Assembly: GCF_007994985.1 (NCBI RefSeq)
Contig: NZ_VOQF01000006.1
Coordinates: forward strand, 413,974 to 477,973
DNA length: 64,000 nucleotides
Reading direction: 5' to 3'
DNA from: Metabacillus litoralis
Lineage (GTDB): Bacteria; Bacillota; Bacilli; Bacillales; Bacillaceae
Shown: positions 19,928-27,498 of the stretch, one piece after another
Numbering within the stretch: the first letter of the stretch is position 1
Layout: each line of letters opens with the position of its first letter
Translations under genes and position numbers: made by a program
Notes under the pieces: generated by a model
Told to the model about the DNA's origin: nothing
What the model saw: only the letters and a program-made list of their open reading frames with translations
Database searches by the model: none

Positions 19928-19971
19928 TATGACTTGGTACTAATATTATCTTATTCAAATATATTTTTCAA
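19928..19971 (-). promoter_or_regulatory. fabH promoter with FapR-like operator
   Basis: On minus: -35 TTGAAA (19966-19971), 17-bp spacer, -10 TAATAT (19943-19948). Directly over the start point (19928-19944) the plus strand reads TATGACTTGGTACTAAT, which fits the FapR operator (reverse of ATTAGTACCTRRTCTTA) with two mismatches. FapR represses the fab genes until malonyl-CoA releases it, so control of fabHF by malonyl-CoA is expected. A weaker TTAGTAC half-site occurs near 19981. Confidence 0.75.
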
Positions 19972-20059
19972 TATTAATGTTTTAGTACTATCGACTAGAA
20001 CTAGTATTTATATAAAACATAAGCTATATCAAAAAGAACTTTAGTAAGGAGGAATTAAA

Positions 20060-20368
20060 ATGGAGCTAGATGAGTTAAATATTAGTTCTAATGAAGAAAA
20101 TATAGCTGAGGAAGAAGTGGTTGTTGAAAAAGAAACAGATTCTTCGTCAAAGCCTGTTGACCGCTTTTCACAATTAATGTTCGGATCAAGAAGTGTTTCT
20201 CAAAATCCCGAGCAAGAGCAAATACAACCTAAACCGAGTGAGAAACAACAAGAAATAAATTACTTTACTTTAATGGAGCAAATTGATGACATTATGTTAT
20301 CAGTTGAAAACCTTAAACCTATGCTAAAACAATTCGCACCACTATTAGACTATATTAAAAAGAAATGA
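20060..20368 (+). CDS. Small acidic protein in the yjzB position
   Basis: Hydrophilic 102-aa protein of unknown function with a strong ribosome binding site (AAGGAGG, 7 bases from the ATG). The first 30 residues are very acidic, with runs of Glu and Asn. VDRFSQLMFGSR near residue 35 looks like a short conserved motif. A Gln/Pro-rich linker leads to a C-terminal amphipathic helix (TLMEQIDDIMLSVENLKPML). No signal peptide or membrane segment. It is transcribed away from fabH, and convergent with comZ through a shared hairpin. In B. subtilis this slot is occupied by yjzB, but I cannot confirm homology from memory. Confidence 0.75.
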   Translation: MELDELNISSNEENIAEEEVVVEKETDSSSKPVDRFSQLMFGSRSVSQNPEQEQIQPKPSEKQQEINYFTLMEQIDDIMLSVENLKPMLKQFAPLLDYIKKK

Positions 20369-20396
20369 TTTCTCTAATTCCCTTCAAATGCAGCCG

Positions 20397-20424
20397 AAAA
20401 AAAAGCTGCCAATGGCAGCTTTTT
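20397..20424. terminator. Bidirectional terminator before comZ
   Basis: AAAAAGCTGCC / GGCAGCTTTTT with a 3-nt loop and A/T runs on both sides, between convergent genes. Confidence 0.85.
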
Positions 20425-20430
20425 GAAACC

Positions 20431-20610
20431 TTATGCGTCTTTTTTACCTAACTCATATGCTTCACCCATTACCTTAGTGAATAGCTCCATCATAGGCTGT
20501 AGCGTTTCCATCGACAATTCAATTCCTGATCCTTCAAGTTTTTCTTTCGCCTCAGGTAAATACTTCATTGCAATTTGCATAAATTCCATTGTTTTTGGAT
20601 GCTGTTCCAT
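20431..20610 (-). CDS. comZ: ComG operon repressor ComZ
   Basis: 59-aa protein closely resembling B. subtilis ComZ, a repressor of the comG late-competence operon. The central QIAMKYLPEAKEKLEGSGIE and the helical C-terminus (FTKVMGEAYELGKKDA) match the family. I start at ATG 20610, eight bases after TGGAG; the in-frame GTG at 20619 overlaps that site. It lies downstream of med on the same strand as in B. subtilis, with a 177-bp gap. Confidence 0.9.
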   Translation of the reverse strand: MEQHPKTMEFMQIAMKYLPEAKEKLEGSGIELSMETLQPMMELFTKVMGEAYELGKKDA

Positions 20611-20787
20611 TACAATCACTCCATTTCATAATATATATTGCTTAACTAGTTGATTAGTAAAACAAGCATTTAATTCATAGGATAAATGATGCTTTTGTTG
20701 CTTTAACCACCAACATCAAAGTGCTATAAATCAATGTTAAGCATAGTAATAATTAACTATCTTCATCATAAATAATATTTTGTTTAT

Positions 20788-21741
20788 TTACAATTGATTA
20801 GGTAGTAAGCCGCTCTCGATATACTCTTCAATATCTTTTTCAATCTTTAGACGAAAATCATCTTCTACTAAAGGGCTAAATTTCCCTAATGAAATAACAC
20901 CATCTTGAAAGTCATAATATAATTCGCCACTTTCTAGATTTCCTTCATCAAAAGATCTTGCGACAACCTCATATAGTGTATCTATATGCTGAACAGTACT
21001 AGTCAAAACAGTACCTTTACCTAAATCTAATTGATCTGATACGAAACCAATTGCATAAAGTCCTTCTTCTTTTAATTTCTCAATTACAGGGATATTATAT
21101 CCATCACCGGCAACATATACGATATCATTTTCATTATCAATGAGTATATCTAGAAGGGTTAATGCGGTATCGGTGTCATTCCAGTTTTGAACATATTGGA
21201 TATCTACATGGACATTTTCATTTTGAAAATAAGCTCCTTCAAAAAAGCCATCAACTTCTGGTTGCCATTCAAAAGCAGCAAGAACAGCTACTTTATTTGT
21301 TTTAGTCATCTCTCCAGCAACCATCCCACCAAAAAAGCCCATGGCATGTGCTTCAAAGTTTAAGCTAGTAACATTTTCTCCCACTGCTTTTCCATTAAAT
21401 AAAACAAAGTGAATGTCAGGAAATTCCTTGCTGATATTATTGAAATAATTTGCATACTCACTACCATGTCCAAAAATGAGATTCACTTCATTTTCTTGAA
21501 ACTCTTCTATTGCGGAACGGATTTTCTGCTCTTCATTCATTCCTTCTTTATAAAAAACATCAACCCCAAATTCTGATTGTATCTTCAACAGACCTTTGTA
21601 GCCTTTCGATCCCCATACCTTATCATCAATCGTTTCAGGTACAAGTAATCCCACCTTTTGAAGATTTCCCGATGCTGCAGGTTGTCCACAACCAAAAAGC
21701 GCCAAAAGAATTATGAGGACAACACCTAGCTTTATATTCAT
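20788..21741 (-). CDS. med: Med, BMP-family surface lipoprotein (positive regulator of comK)
   Basis: Lipoprotein of 317 aa with a 17-residue signal peptide ending in lipobox LFGC, so membrane-anchored outside. The rest is a basic-membrane-protein (BMP/PnrA) substrate-binding domain, a family that binds purine nucleosides in other bacteria: VGLLVPETIDDKVWGSKGYKG, FGHGSEYANYF, EAHAMGFFGGMVAGEMT. B. subtilis Med raises comK expression by an unknown route and lies just upstream of comZ as here. AGGGAA precedes the ATG. A second BMP-family lipoprotein is encoded at 44194-45162 beside a chemoreceptor. A nucleoside ligand for Med is inference. Confidence 0.88.
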   Translation of the reverse strand: MNIKLGVVLIILLALFGCGQPAASGNLQKVGLLVPETIDDKVWGSKGYKGLLKIQSEFGVDVFYKEGMNEEQKIRSAIEEFQENEVNLIFGHGSEYANYFNNISKEFPDIHFVLFNGKAVGENVTSLNFEAHAMGFFGGMVAGEMTKTNKVAVLAAFEWQPEVDGFFEGAYFQNENVHVDIQYVQNWNDTDTALTLLDILIDNENDIVYVAGDGYNIPVIEKLKEEGLYAIGFVSDQLDLGKGTVLTSTVQHIDTLYEVVARSFDEGNLESGELYYDFQDGVISLGKFSPLVEDDFRLKIEKDIEEYIESGLLPNQL

Positions 21742-21819
21742 GGGTAATCATTCCCTTGCGTTTTTATCAATATATCTATATTTTATCTCTACTGTATTTA
21801 TTTGTACAAGTATTTCCTT

Positions 21820-22578
21820 CTAATCCTCATTCTTATTTTCCTTCTTTAAATCAGAAATTTGTTTCTGTAACCCTTCTTCTATTGAAATACTTGATTCCAC
21901 TTCAATCGTACAAAGTCCTTTTATTTTCTTATTCAGATTTTGTTTATCTTCTACAAATCTTATTGGTAGGCTATTTTCAGGATTCAAATCCTTTTTCATG
22001 GAAAAAGTATAAAACTTACTTTCAACATTTTCTAACAAATTATAAGTAGCTTCAACTGCATCTTTTATAGGTAAAACGTGATCCTCAATCACAATTTCTT
22101 GTTTCTCATTCTTAAGGTATTGAATTAATGCTTTATTTATCTTATTTGATCTTGACAGACTAGCTCCGTATATTGTTGGGAGGATAAGAATTGAATGTTC
22201 TTTTAGAATTTCCACAAGTTCTTGATATTCATTATGTACATGGTGAGAGTTAATATAGAGAAAGCGGGAATTAAGGTGATTTGCAGTTTTAATGGAATCT
22301 TGAAGTAGTTCAAATTCATCATGGTGATCTTCTTCTCCACAAAATATAATGAAATCCACATCCCTATCTTCTTCTGATTCTCTGTAATAAGAATCATTAA
22401 TTTCAAGTAATGCATTCCTGCCAATGTACAATAACCGATCTTCAACTAAATCTCTCGTTTCTGATGTTCCCCGATCAAATAAAACTGCCTTAACCTCAAT
22501 TCCTTCTTCTAGTAAGCGTTCACATAGACTAATTCCAAAATATGTTTGTGCTCCAAAGATAATGACCCGTTGTATCAT
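21820..22578 (-). CDS. yjaV: YjaV-like NAD(P)-binding protein
   Basis: Rossmann-fold protein of 252 aa. The N-terminal nucleotide site is VIIFGAQTYFGISLCERLLE, a GxxxxFG variant of the extended-SDR motif; the active-site YxxxK of that family is not obvious, so an enzymatic role is uncertain. The C-terminus is charged and Lys/Glu-rich. It is placed between med and yjaU as in B. subtilis yjaV. A very good ribosome binding site (AGGAGG) supports the start. Confidence 0.75.
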   Translation of the reverse strand: MIQRVIIFGAQTYFGISLCERLLEEGIEVKAVLFDRGTSETRDLVEDRLLYIGRNALLEINDSYYRESEEDRDVDFIIFCGEEDHHDEFELLQDSIKTANHLNSRFLYINSHHVHNEYQELVEILKEHSILILPTIYGASLSRSNKINKALIQYLKNEKQEIVIEDHVLPIKDAVEATYNLLENVESKFYTFSMKKDLNPENSLPIRFVEDKQNLNKKIKGLCTIEVESSISIEEGLQKQISDLKKENKNED

Positions 22579-22789
22579 CTTATACCTCCTAATCCTGACT
22601 GTTAGTTATTGTATACTATGCAAACACGATCTAGATTAGTCCATATAAGAATGAATCAAGCTAACAAGCTCAATCAAAATCAGGTTACATTTCTTACCGT
22701 TAAACTTACTTTAGAAACAACAATATTAACTCATTAAATGATGTTCTTGAATGAATAAATTTGCGTACATATAACAAGAGGAAATTATA

Positions 22790-22817
22790 GCAAAGGGACC
22801 ATCAGATATCCCTTTGC
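22790..22817. terminator. Hairpin downstream of yjaU
   Basis: Perfect 9-bp stem GCAAAGGGA / TCCCTTTGC with a 10-nt loop, 40 bp past the yjaU stop. The T tract on minus is interrupted (TATAATTT), so it may be a weak terminator. I see no gene in the rest of the gap 22579-22859. Confidence 0.5.
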
Positions 22818-22859
22818 TTATAAAATCCCTGCCTAAATATTTCCGCGCACATCAATAAT

Positions 22860-23597
22860 TTATAAAATTTTTTCAAATTCCCTATAAAACTTAATAACAG
22901 ATTGATTTATTCTATAAGGATTCTCACCTAAATGGTAAATTAACTGGATTGGATGTTCTGAATGTTTTCTTAGTGCTTCAAATTTTTTCCCATGATCTTC
23001 TGGATCATATACGGTGCCATTCATTTTCTGCCAAACCCTAACAGGAAGTTCAGTTGCGTTTTTATGAGTTAAAGTTGGTAAAGCTAACGATAATATTTTT
23101 TTAGGTTCAATCAGATAAGCTTCTGAAATTTCTTTTCTAAGTCTTTTATAAAAAAACTTATGCTCTTTTTCCTTTTCTAGATGTGCTTTTAGGTCAAGGC
23201 AAGGATTCAGCATTGCAACAGAGCGTATCTTTTCTGGTATATCCTGCATCATTTGTAATGCTGTTAAACCACCCATTCCATCAACTAAAAGGTGAATTCT
23301 AGGATTGAGAATTTCCTTCTTCATAGCTAGATGGTACAGCTGTTTAGCCATTGTTACCGCTCTAGGACTTCCCCAGTTGTTTCCATATAAATTCGAATGC
23401 ATTAAAGTGTAACCGTTATCGATTAGATCCTGCATTAGTTGATACCTTCCATAATGTTGGTGCCAAAAGCTTGAAGAACTATCAACAAAGTCTGATCTGT
23501 CGCCAAGTATAAAGACAGCAAAGCCATTGGGTTTTGGCGGTATTTGTATGACATTCCATTCTGTTTCAATCTGAAAAAATCGCTCCATTATTTTCAT
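22860..23597 (-). CDS. yjaU: YjaU-like alpha/beta hydrolase
   Basis: Predicted alpha/beta-hydrolase, 245 aa. The segment IHLLVDGMGGLTALQM holds the nucleophile elbow, but with Asp in place of the usual Ser (G-x-S-x-G becomes VDGMGG), so the catalytic assignment is doubtful. A possible acid and His lie near the C-terminus (DPEDHGKKF, IYHLGENP). No signal peptide. I place the start at ATG 23597 after AAAGGTGG; the frame continues upstream to 23681, but those 28 residues look unlike the family start. It occupies the yjaU position of B. subtilis. Substrate unknown. Confidence 0.7.
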   Translation of the reverse strand: MKIMERFFQIETEWNVIQIPPKPNGFAVFILGDRSDFVDSSSSFWHQHYGRYQLMQDLIDNGYTLMHSNLYGNNWGSPRAVTMAKQLYHLAMKKEILNPRIHLLVDGMGGLTALQMMQDIPEKIRSVAMLNPCLDLKAHLEKEKEHKFFYKRLRKEISEAYLIEPKKILSLALPTLTHKNATELPVRVWQKMNGTVYDPEDHGKKFEALRKHSEHPIQLIYHLGENPYRINQSVIKFYREFEKIL

Positions 23598-24128
23598 CAC
23601 TTGCCCACCACCTTTCTTTACTGAGACATTTCTTCTATATAATGTATGTACGCATATTAAAAAAGAATGGGAGCGTGTCACTATTTCGTTAAATATAGAC
23701 GTCCTTCATACTTTGTCAGTTTGTATGAAATCCTTTGGTTTTATCATACAATGCAAGCTTAGTGTAGTTTATGAATATTTTTACGACTTCTTTAAATTTG
23801 GTTGTTGATATCCGATGTAGTCATTAACTTCTCTTAGAAACATCAAGTCACCTTCAATTAGCAAGGTACTGGAAGTAAATTTCGGACTTTAATTTTTTCA
23901 TAGCAATAAGTTATAAGTCCGATTTTATAGAATTATCCCATCTGCAACTTTGTTAAGGTGCGAATTACTGCCACATATAAGGTATTTTTTTATGGCGAAA
24001 AGATACATCTTTCATTACTGGTTACGTTCGATTTTTTATTCATTTAAGTTTACGAAAACAACCTTTATAAAACAAAAAGTTTGTGATAATATATATAATA
24101 AGAACTCGTCTGGATAGAGGTGAATGCA
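23598..24128. other. Long divergent region yjaU / yjzD
   Basis: About 530 bp. It contains an 8-bp perfect inverted repeat TCGGACTT / AAGTCCGA (23882-23889, 23925-23932) with a 35-nt loop and a TTTTAT tail, and near 24050-24072 GTTTACGAAAACAACCTT, which looks like a remnant end of repeat family B. TATAAT at 24094-24099 could be the yjzD -10. No gene seen. Confidence 0.5.
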
Positions 24129-24320
24129 TTGCGTTTTTTATGGACATTTTTTTGGGGATTTTTATTAATACATATGGCATCATATGTTGTTAATTCTATG
24201 ACAGGCGGCCACTATGACTTTATGGTAGCTTCAACAGTTGCTGTCATTGCAATCGTTGTCATTTTCTTAATAGCTGAAGTAATTCCAAATGAGCCTGTGG
24301 CAAAACACGACCAACATTAA
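24129..24320 (+). CDS. yjzD: YjzD small membrane protein (DUF2929)
   Basis: 63-aa protein with two membrane helices (LWTFFWGFLLIHMASYVV and TVAVIAIVVIFLIAEVI), matching the DUF2929 family of Bacillus. I place the start at TTG 24129, 6-7 bases after GAGGTG; the GTG at 24120 lies inside that ribosome binding site. The product then begins MRFLWTFFW as expected for YjzD. It is divergent from yjaU and convergent with yjzC. Function unknown. Confidence 0.8.
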   Translation: MRFLWTFFWGFLLIHMASYVVNSMTGGHYDFMVASTVAVIAIVVIFLIAEVIPNEPVAKHDQH

Positions 24321-24355
24321 GCTTGTTATGTAAGGCATAATAAATGATTCGATAC

Positions 24356-24397
24356 AAAAAGAAAAAACCCTACACAAAGTGGGTTTTTTCTTTTTTA
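24356..24397. terminator. Bidirectional terminator yjzD / yjzC
   Basis: GAAAAAACCC and GGGTTTTTTC form a stem around TACACAAAGT, flanked by A and T runs. It lies between convergent small genes. Confidence 0.85.
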
Positions 24398-24406
24398 ATT
24401 GTTTAA

Positions 24407-24586
24407 TTAAGGCTTTCTTTTATATGTCCACTGACGATTATGGTTTGCTGTCTCAGGGAAACGATCTCCAGCTTTCAACCGAATTTGAGCAGGGTTTTTC
24501 ACATTATCCCCAGTTTCACCAATTTCTACATACATGCCATTATTAGGTGCTTTCTGACCAGTTCGAAAACGATGTTGTTGACCCAA
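24407..24586 (-). CDS. yjzC: YjzC family small protein
   Basis: 59-aa protein starting with TTG at 24586, six bases after GGAGGG. Its sequence matches the B. subtilis YjzC family closely: QHRFRTGQKAPNNG at the N-terminus, YVEIGETG in the middle and AGDRFPETANHNRQWTYKRK at the C-terminus. It is small, basic and soluble. Function unknown; members are common in spore formers. In B. subtilis yjzC lies next to argF, whereas here uppP and 1 kb of repeats intervene. Confidence 0.88.
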   Translation of the reverse strand: MGQQHRFRTGQKAPNNGMYVEIGETGDNVKNPAQIRLKAGDRFPETANHNRQWTYKRKP

Positions 24587-24726
24587 TGAATTCCCTCCTC
24601 TCTACCTTATCTTTATTATCTCCAGACAGGCTTTTTTCATGAGTAACTATAAAGTTCTTTACAGAGTTCCAAACCTGTAGTTAAATGGAAAAGGATTGTA
24701 AAATTTTCAAGCGGAGGATACGTATA

Positions 24727-25536
24727 TTGGATATTTTATTAATATTGAAATATTTACTTTTAGGGCTTTTTCAAGGATTTACTGAACCAATTCCTATTTC
24801 TTCTAGTGGACATTTAGTTTTTGCACAACATTTTCTTGGACTTAAAATTGAAGGACTTTCCTTTGAATTACTTGTTAATGCTGCTTCATTAATTGCCGTA
24901 TTAATTATTTATCGGGAAGATTTAATTCGCTTGATTGTTAACGGAATGAAATACATAACTACAAAAGATGAAAGTGCAAAAAGTGATTTTCGCTTTATCG
25001 TTTATCTTATTGTTGCTACCATTCCAGCAGGAGTAATTGGTTTATTATTTAATGACGCGATTTCAGAACATTTGAAGTATATTCAAGTAACTGCAATCAC
25101 CCTTATTATTACCGGAATTGCATTATGGACGATCCGAAATTTACGCGGCCGTAAAAATGATGGAGATTTATCAATGAAAGATGCGATTATCGTTGGTCTT
25201 GCACAGGCTGTAGCACTAATTCCTGGAATTAGCCGCTCTGGTGCAACGATTGTTGCTGCTATGGCTCTTGGAATGAAACAAGAAACAGCGTTAAAATTTT
25301 CTTTCCTTATGTTTATTCCTGTTAGCTTTGGTGGGATGATTTTAAGTGTAACAGACTTAATCGATGATCCTAATTTAGATACATTTCTTATTCCATATAT
25401 TGTTGCCTTTATCGCAGCGCTCATTACCTCCTATTTTTCTTTAAAATGGTTTATGAATATTATGGCTAAAGGAAACTTGAAATACTTCTCTTATTATTGC
25501 TTTATCGTTGGTATTGCTGTATTGGTATTTGTTTAA
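24727..25536 (+). CDS. uppP: Undecaprenyl-diphosphatase (UppP/BacA)
   Basis: Membrane phosphatase of 269 aa that converts undecaprenyl pyrophosphate to the monophosphate, recycling the lipid carrier for wall synthesis; extra dose gives bacitracin tolerance. Both family motifs are intact: [16 protein letters not shown] at the N-terminus and [14 protein letters not shown] near residue 165. About seven to eight helices. I start at TTG 24727, nine bases after GGAGG (24713-24717); the frame to 24685 adds 14 charged residues not found in the family. It stands alone between yjzC and the repeat-filled gap, in a place where B. subtilis has no uppP. Confidence 0.94.
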   Translation: MDILLILKYLLLGLFQGFTEPIPISSSGHLVFAQHFLGLKIEGLSFELLVNAASLIAVLIIYREDLIRLIVNGMKYITTKDESAKSDFRFIVYLIVATIPAGVIGLLFNDAISEHLKYIQVTAITLIITGIALWTIRNLRGRKNDGDLSMKDAIIVGLAQAVALIPGISRSGATIVAAMALGMKQETALKFSFLMFIPVSFGGMILSVTDLIDDPNLDTFLIPYIVAFIAALITSYFSLKWFMNIMAKGNLKYFSYYCFIVGIAVLVFV

Positions 25537-25655
25537 GAATGTTAATTTAGAACTAGCCTAGTTTAGATAATCGAGAATCACTGGCTTTTAACAGAGTGAT
25601 CAAAAAGATATTGTTCGTTAACCACGACTTTAGAATTTTTACAGAGATTTTTCTT

Positions 25656-25819
25656 AAGGCTGTTTTCGTAAACTTTGTTGCTTTTAATAACCTAAAGGAA
25701 CCCTACTGTATGCAGTCTAGTGGCATCTTTTCTTCTTTAAATACCTTTTAGCGTTAAACACACAGTTTTAAACAGATTATTAGGGCATATTAGCAACAAT
25801 CTTTGAGAAAAGAGCCTTT
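25656..25819 (+). repeat. Repeat family B (MITE), copy B1
   Basis: 164-bp element. Left end AGGCTGTTTTCG...TTTGTTG (from 25657), right end CAACAATC...GAAAAGAGCCT, imperfect inverted repeats of about 24 bp. The element is flanked by the direct repeat TTCTTA on both sides, a 6-bp target duplication. Directly after it (25820-25860) comes another partial B end (AACGAAAATAGCCTTAG), a sign of nested or tandem insertion. No coding capacity. Confidence 0.85.
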
Positions 25820-25865
25820 CTTAAAGAGCCTACAACATGTTAACGAAAATAGCCTTAGCATAAAA

Positions 25866-26214
25866 GAGGCTGGGACATAATTAAAGAAGTCATACAAAAA
25901 GACGAATAAATCTAAATTCAGTTAAGCTGAAAGAAACAAGTTCGTTCCATTTCGCTGCAAACACTCGCTTTCCACGGGGAGGAAGCTGAGCCTCCTCGAC
26001 GCAAGCGCCTGTGGGGTCTCAGCCTTTCCTCAATTCCCGTAGGTGCCCTAGTGTCTTCCGCTACATTCCACTCTAGTTCTTAAAAATAGTATAAAAAATC
26101 AAAAAAACTATTGAAGACGGCAAATAAAACCCGAACTATTAGGCGAATGTTTAATTTACATATCACCTAATAATTCGGGTTTATCATTAGCTTAAATACT
26201 TATGTCCCAACCTC
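25866..26214 (-). repeat. Repeat family A, copy A2
   Basis: Full-length reverse copy with inverted ends GAGGCTGGGACATAA (25866-25880) and TTATGTCCCAACCTC (26200-26214). The structured GGAGCGG module lies at about 25945-26080 and the CCCGAACTATTAGG / CCTAATAATTCGGG hairpin at 26130-26185. Located between convergent uppP and argF. Confidence 0.85.
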
Positions 26215-26273
26215 TTTCTTGGAGCTCTATTCTTAAAATTTTTGTTTTTACATTTTTTACAATGTGTTAAATA

Positions 26274-26402
26274 TAGTGAAATGGAGCGGAAGAAACTTGA
26301 CTCCTGCGGGTGCAGAGGAAAGGTCAAGACCCCACAGGCAAAGCCGAGGAGGCTTGACTTCCTCCCCGCGGAAAGCAAGTTTCTGGAGCAAAATGGAACG
26401 TT
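26274..26402 (+). repeat. Repeat family A, partial copy A5 (structured module only)
   Basis: Only the GGAGCGG module, without inverted ends or first hairpin. Its stems differ in sequence from other copies but still pair: outer GAAACTTG / CAAGTTTC (26292-26299, 26376-26383), inner TCAAG / CTTGA (26324-26328, 26353-26357). Confidence 0.8.
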
Positions 26403-26528
26403 TATTGTTGCCCATCAATTTATTTTTTAAAAGTATAAAAGTGTAGACTGACTTTCAAACCAGTATCTACCTTTTTAGAATAGTACTACCTATACTGCAA
26501 TAAAAAAACGAACAACTATTTATTCATT

Positions 26529-26555
26529 TAACAACAATCATTGAGATAAGAGCCT
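26529..26555 (-). repeat. Solo end of repeat family B overlapping argF stop
   Basis: On minus, AGGCTCTTATCTCAATGATT followed by GTTG matches the family B terminal repeat with about two mismatches. Its first two bases form part of the argF stop codon TAG. No partner end is visible within 200 bp. Confidence 0.6.
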
Positions 26556-27498
26556 ATCCTAACAACTTCTTAAGTAACGCCTTCTGAACATGTAAGCGAT
26601 TCTCGGCTTGCTCGAATACTGCTGAATGCTCTCCATCTATAATCGATGCTGTTACTTCTTCTTCACGATGTGCTGGTAAGCAATGTAGAAAATGATAATC
26701 AGCTTTTGCATGACTTACTAATGCATCGTTTACTTGGAAGTCTTTAAAAGCAACCAATCTTTGCTGTTGTTCACTTTCTTGCCCCATGCTTGCCCAAACA
26801 TCAGTATAAATGATATCGGCGTTATGCACAGCTTCAATAGGATCATTTGTAATAACGATATTCGCTCCTGTTTCTTCAGCAAGTTTTTTTGCTTCTTCTA
26901 CAATACTTGCATCAGGTTCATAGCCTACTGGACATCCTAGAGAAAAATCCATGCCCACTTTCGCAGCAGCAATCATTAGCGAGTGAGCTACATTATTTCC
27001 ATCACCTAAGTAAGCTGTTTTCACACCATTGAATTTCTCTTTTAAACGATAAATTGTTTTTAAATCAGCTAATGCTTGGCATGGGTGAAATAAATCTGTT
27101 AGACCATTTATAACAGGAATACTCGCGTGTTTTGCTAATTCTTCAATTTTATCATGACCAAACGTACGAATCATGATTGCATCAACATAACCTGACAATA
27201 CTTTCGCCGTATCTGATACAGGTTCACCTCTGCCTAGTTGAAGATCCTGACTACTTAAAAATAAAGCATGACCTCCAAGATGAAGCATTCCGGTTTCAAA
27301 GGATACACGTGTTCTAGTAGAAGATTTCTCAAAGATCATTGCTAATGTTTTACCTTTTAATACAGGCTGAATTGGATTTTCTTCTAAAGCAAAAGCTTCA
27401 TCGATCAGTTGAATAATTTCCTCTTTGCTATAATCAAGTAGTGTTAGAAAATCTCTCTTTGCTACTGTTGTAGGCTTTTTTTGCTTCACATTAATCAT
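26554..27498 (-). CDS. argF: Ornithine carbamoyltransferase
   Basis: Converts ornithine and carbamoyl phosphate to citrulline, 314 aa, cytoplasmic. The carbamoyl-phosphate site is [12 protein letters not shown] and the ornithine/His-Cys-Leu-Pro loop is [11 protein letters not shown]. Its ATG overlaps the carB stop (ATGA), so it is translated from the carAB message. The 3' end is unusual: the stop codon lies at the first bases of a family B terminal repeat, and the protein is a few residues shorter than B. subtilis ArgF (about 319), so the insertion may have reset the C-terminus. Last gene of the arginine block. Confidence 0.95.
   Translation of the reverse strand: MINVKQKKPTTVAKRDFLTLLDYSKEEIIQLIDEAFALEENPIQPVLKGKTLAMIFEKSSTRTRVSFETGMLHLGGHALFLSSQDLQLGRGEPVSDTAKVLSGYVDAIMIRTFGHDKIEELAKHASIPVINGLTDLFHPCQALADLKTIYRLKEKFNGVKTAYLGDGNNVAHSLMIAAAKVGMDFSLGCPVGYEPDASIVEEAKKLAEETGANIVITNDPIEAVHNADIIYTDVWASMGQESEQQQRLVAFKDFQVNDALVSHAKADYHFLHCLPAHREEEVTASIIDGEHSAVFEQAENRLHVQKALLKKLLG

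Noticed and set aside
23882..23932. TCGGACTT / AAGTCCGA inverted repeat as a terminator
   Set aside because: The loop is 35 nt and no gene ends nearby, so I note it only within the intergenic entry.
25866..26214. Target duplication for family A
   Set aside because: The flanks of A2, A3 and A4 show no convincing direct repeats, so I do not claim transposition for this family.
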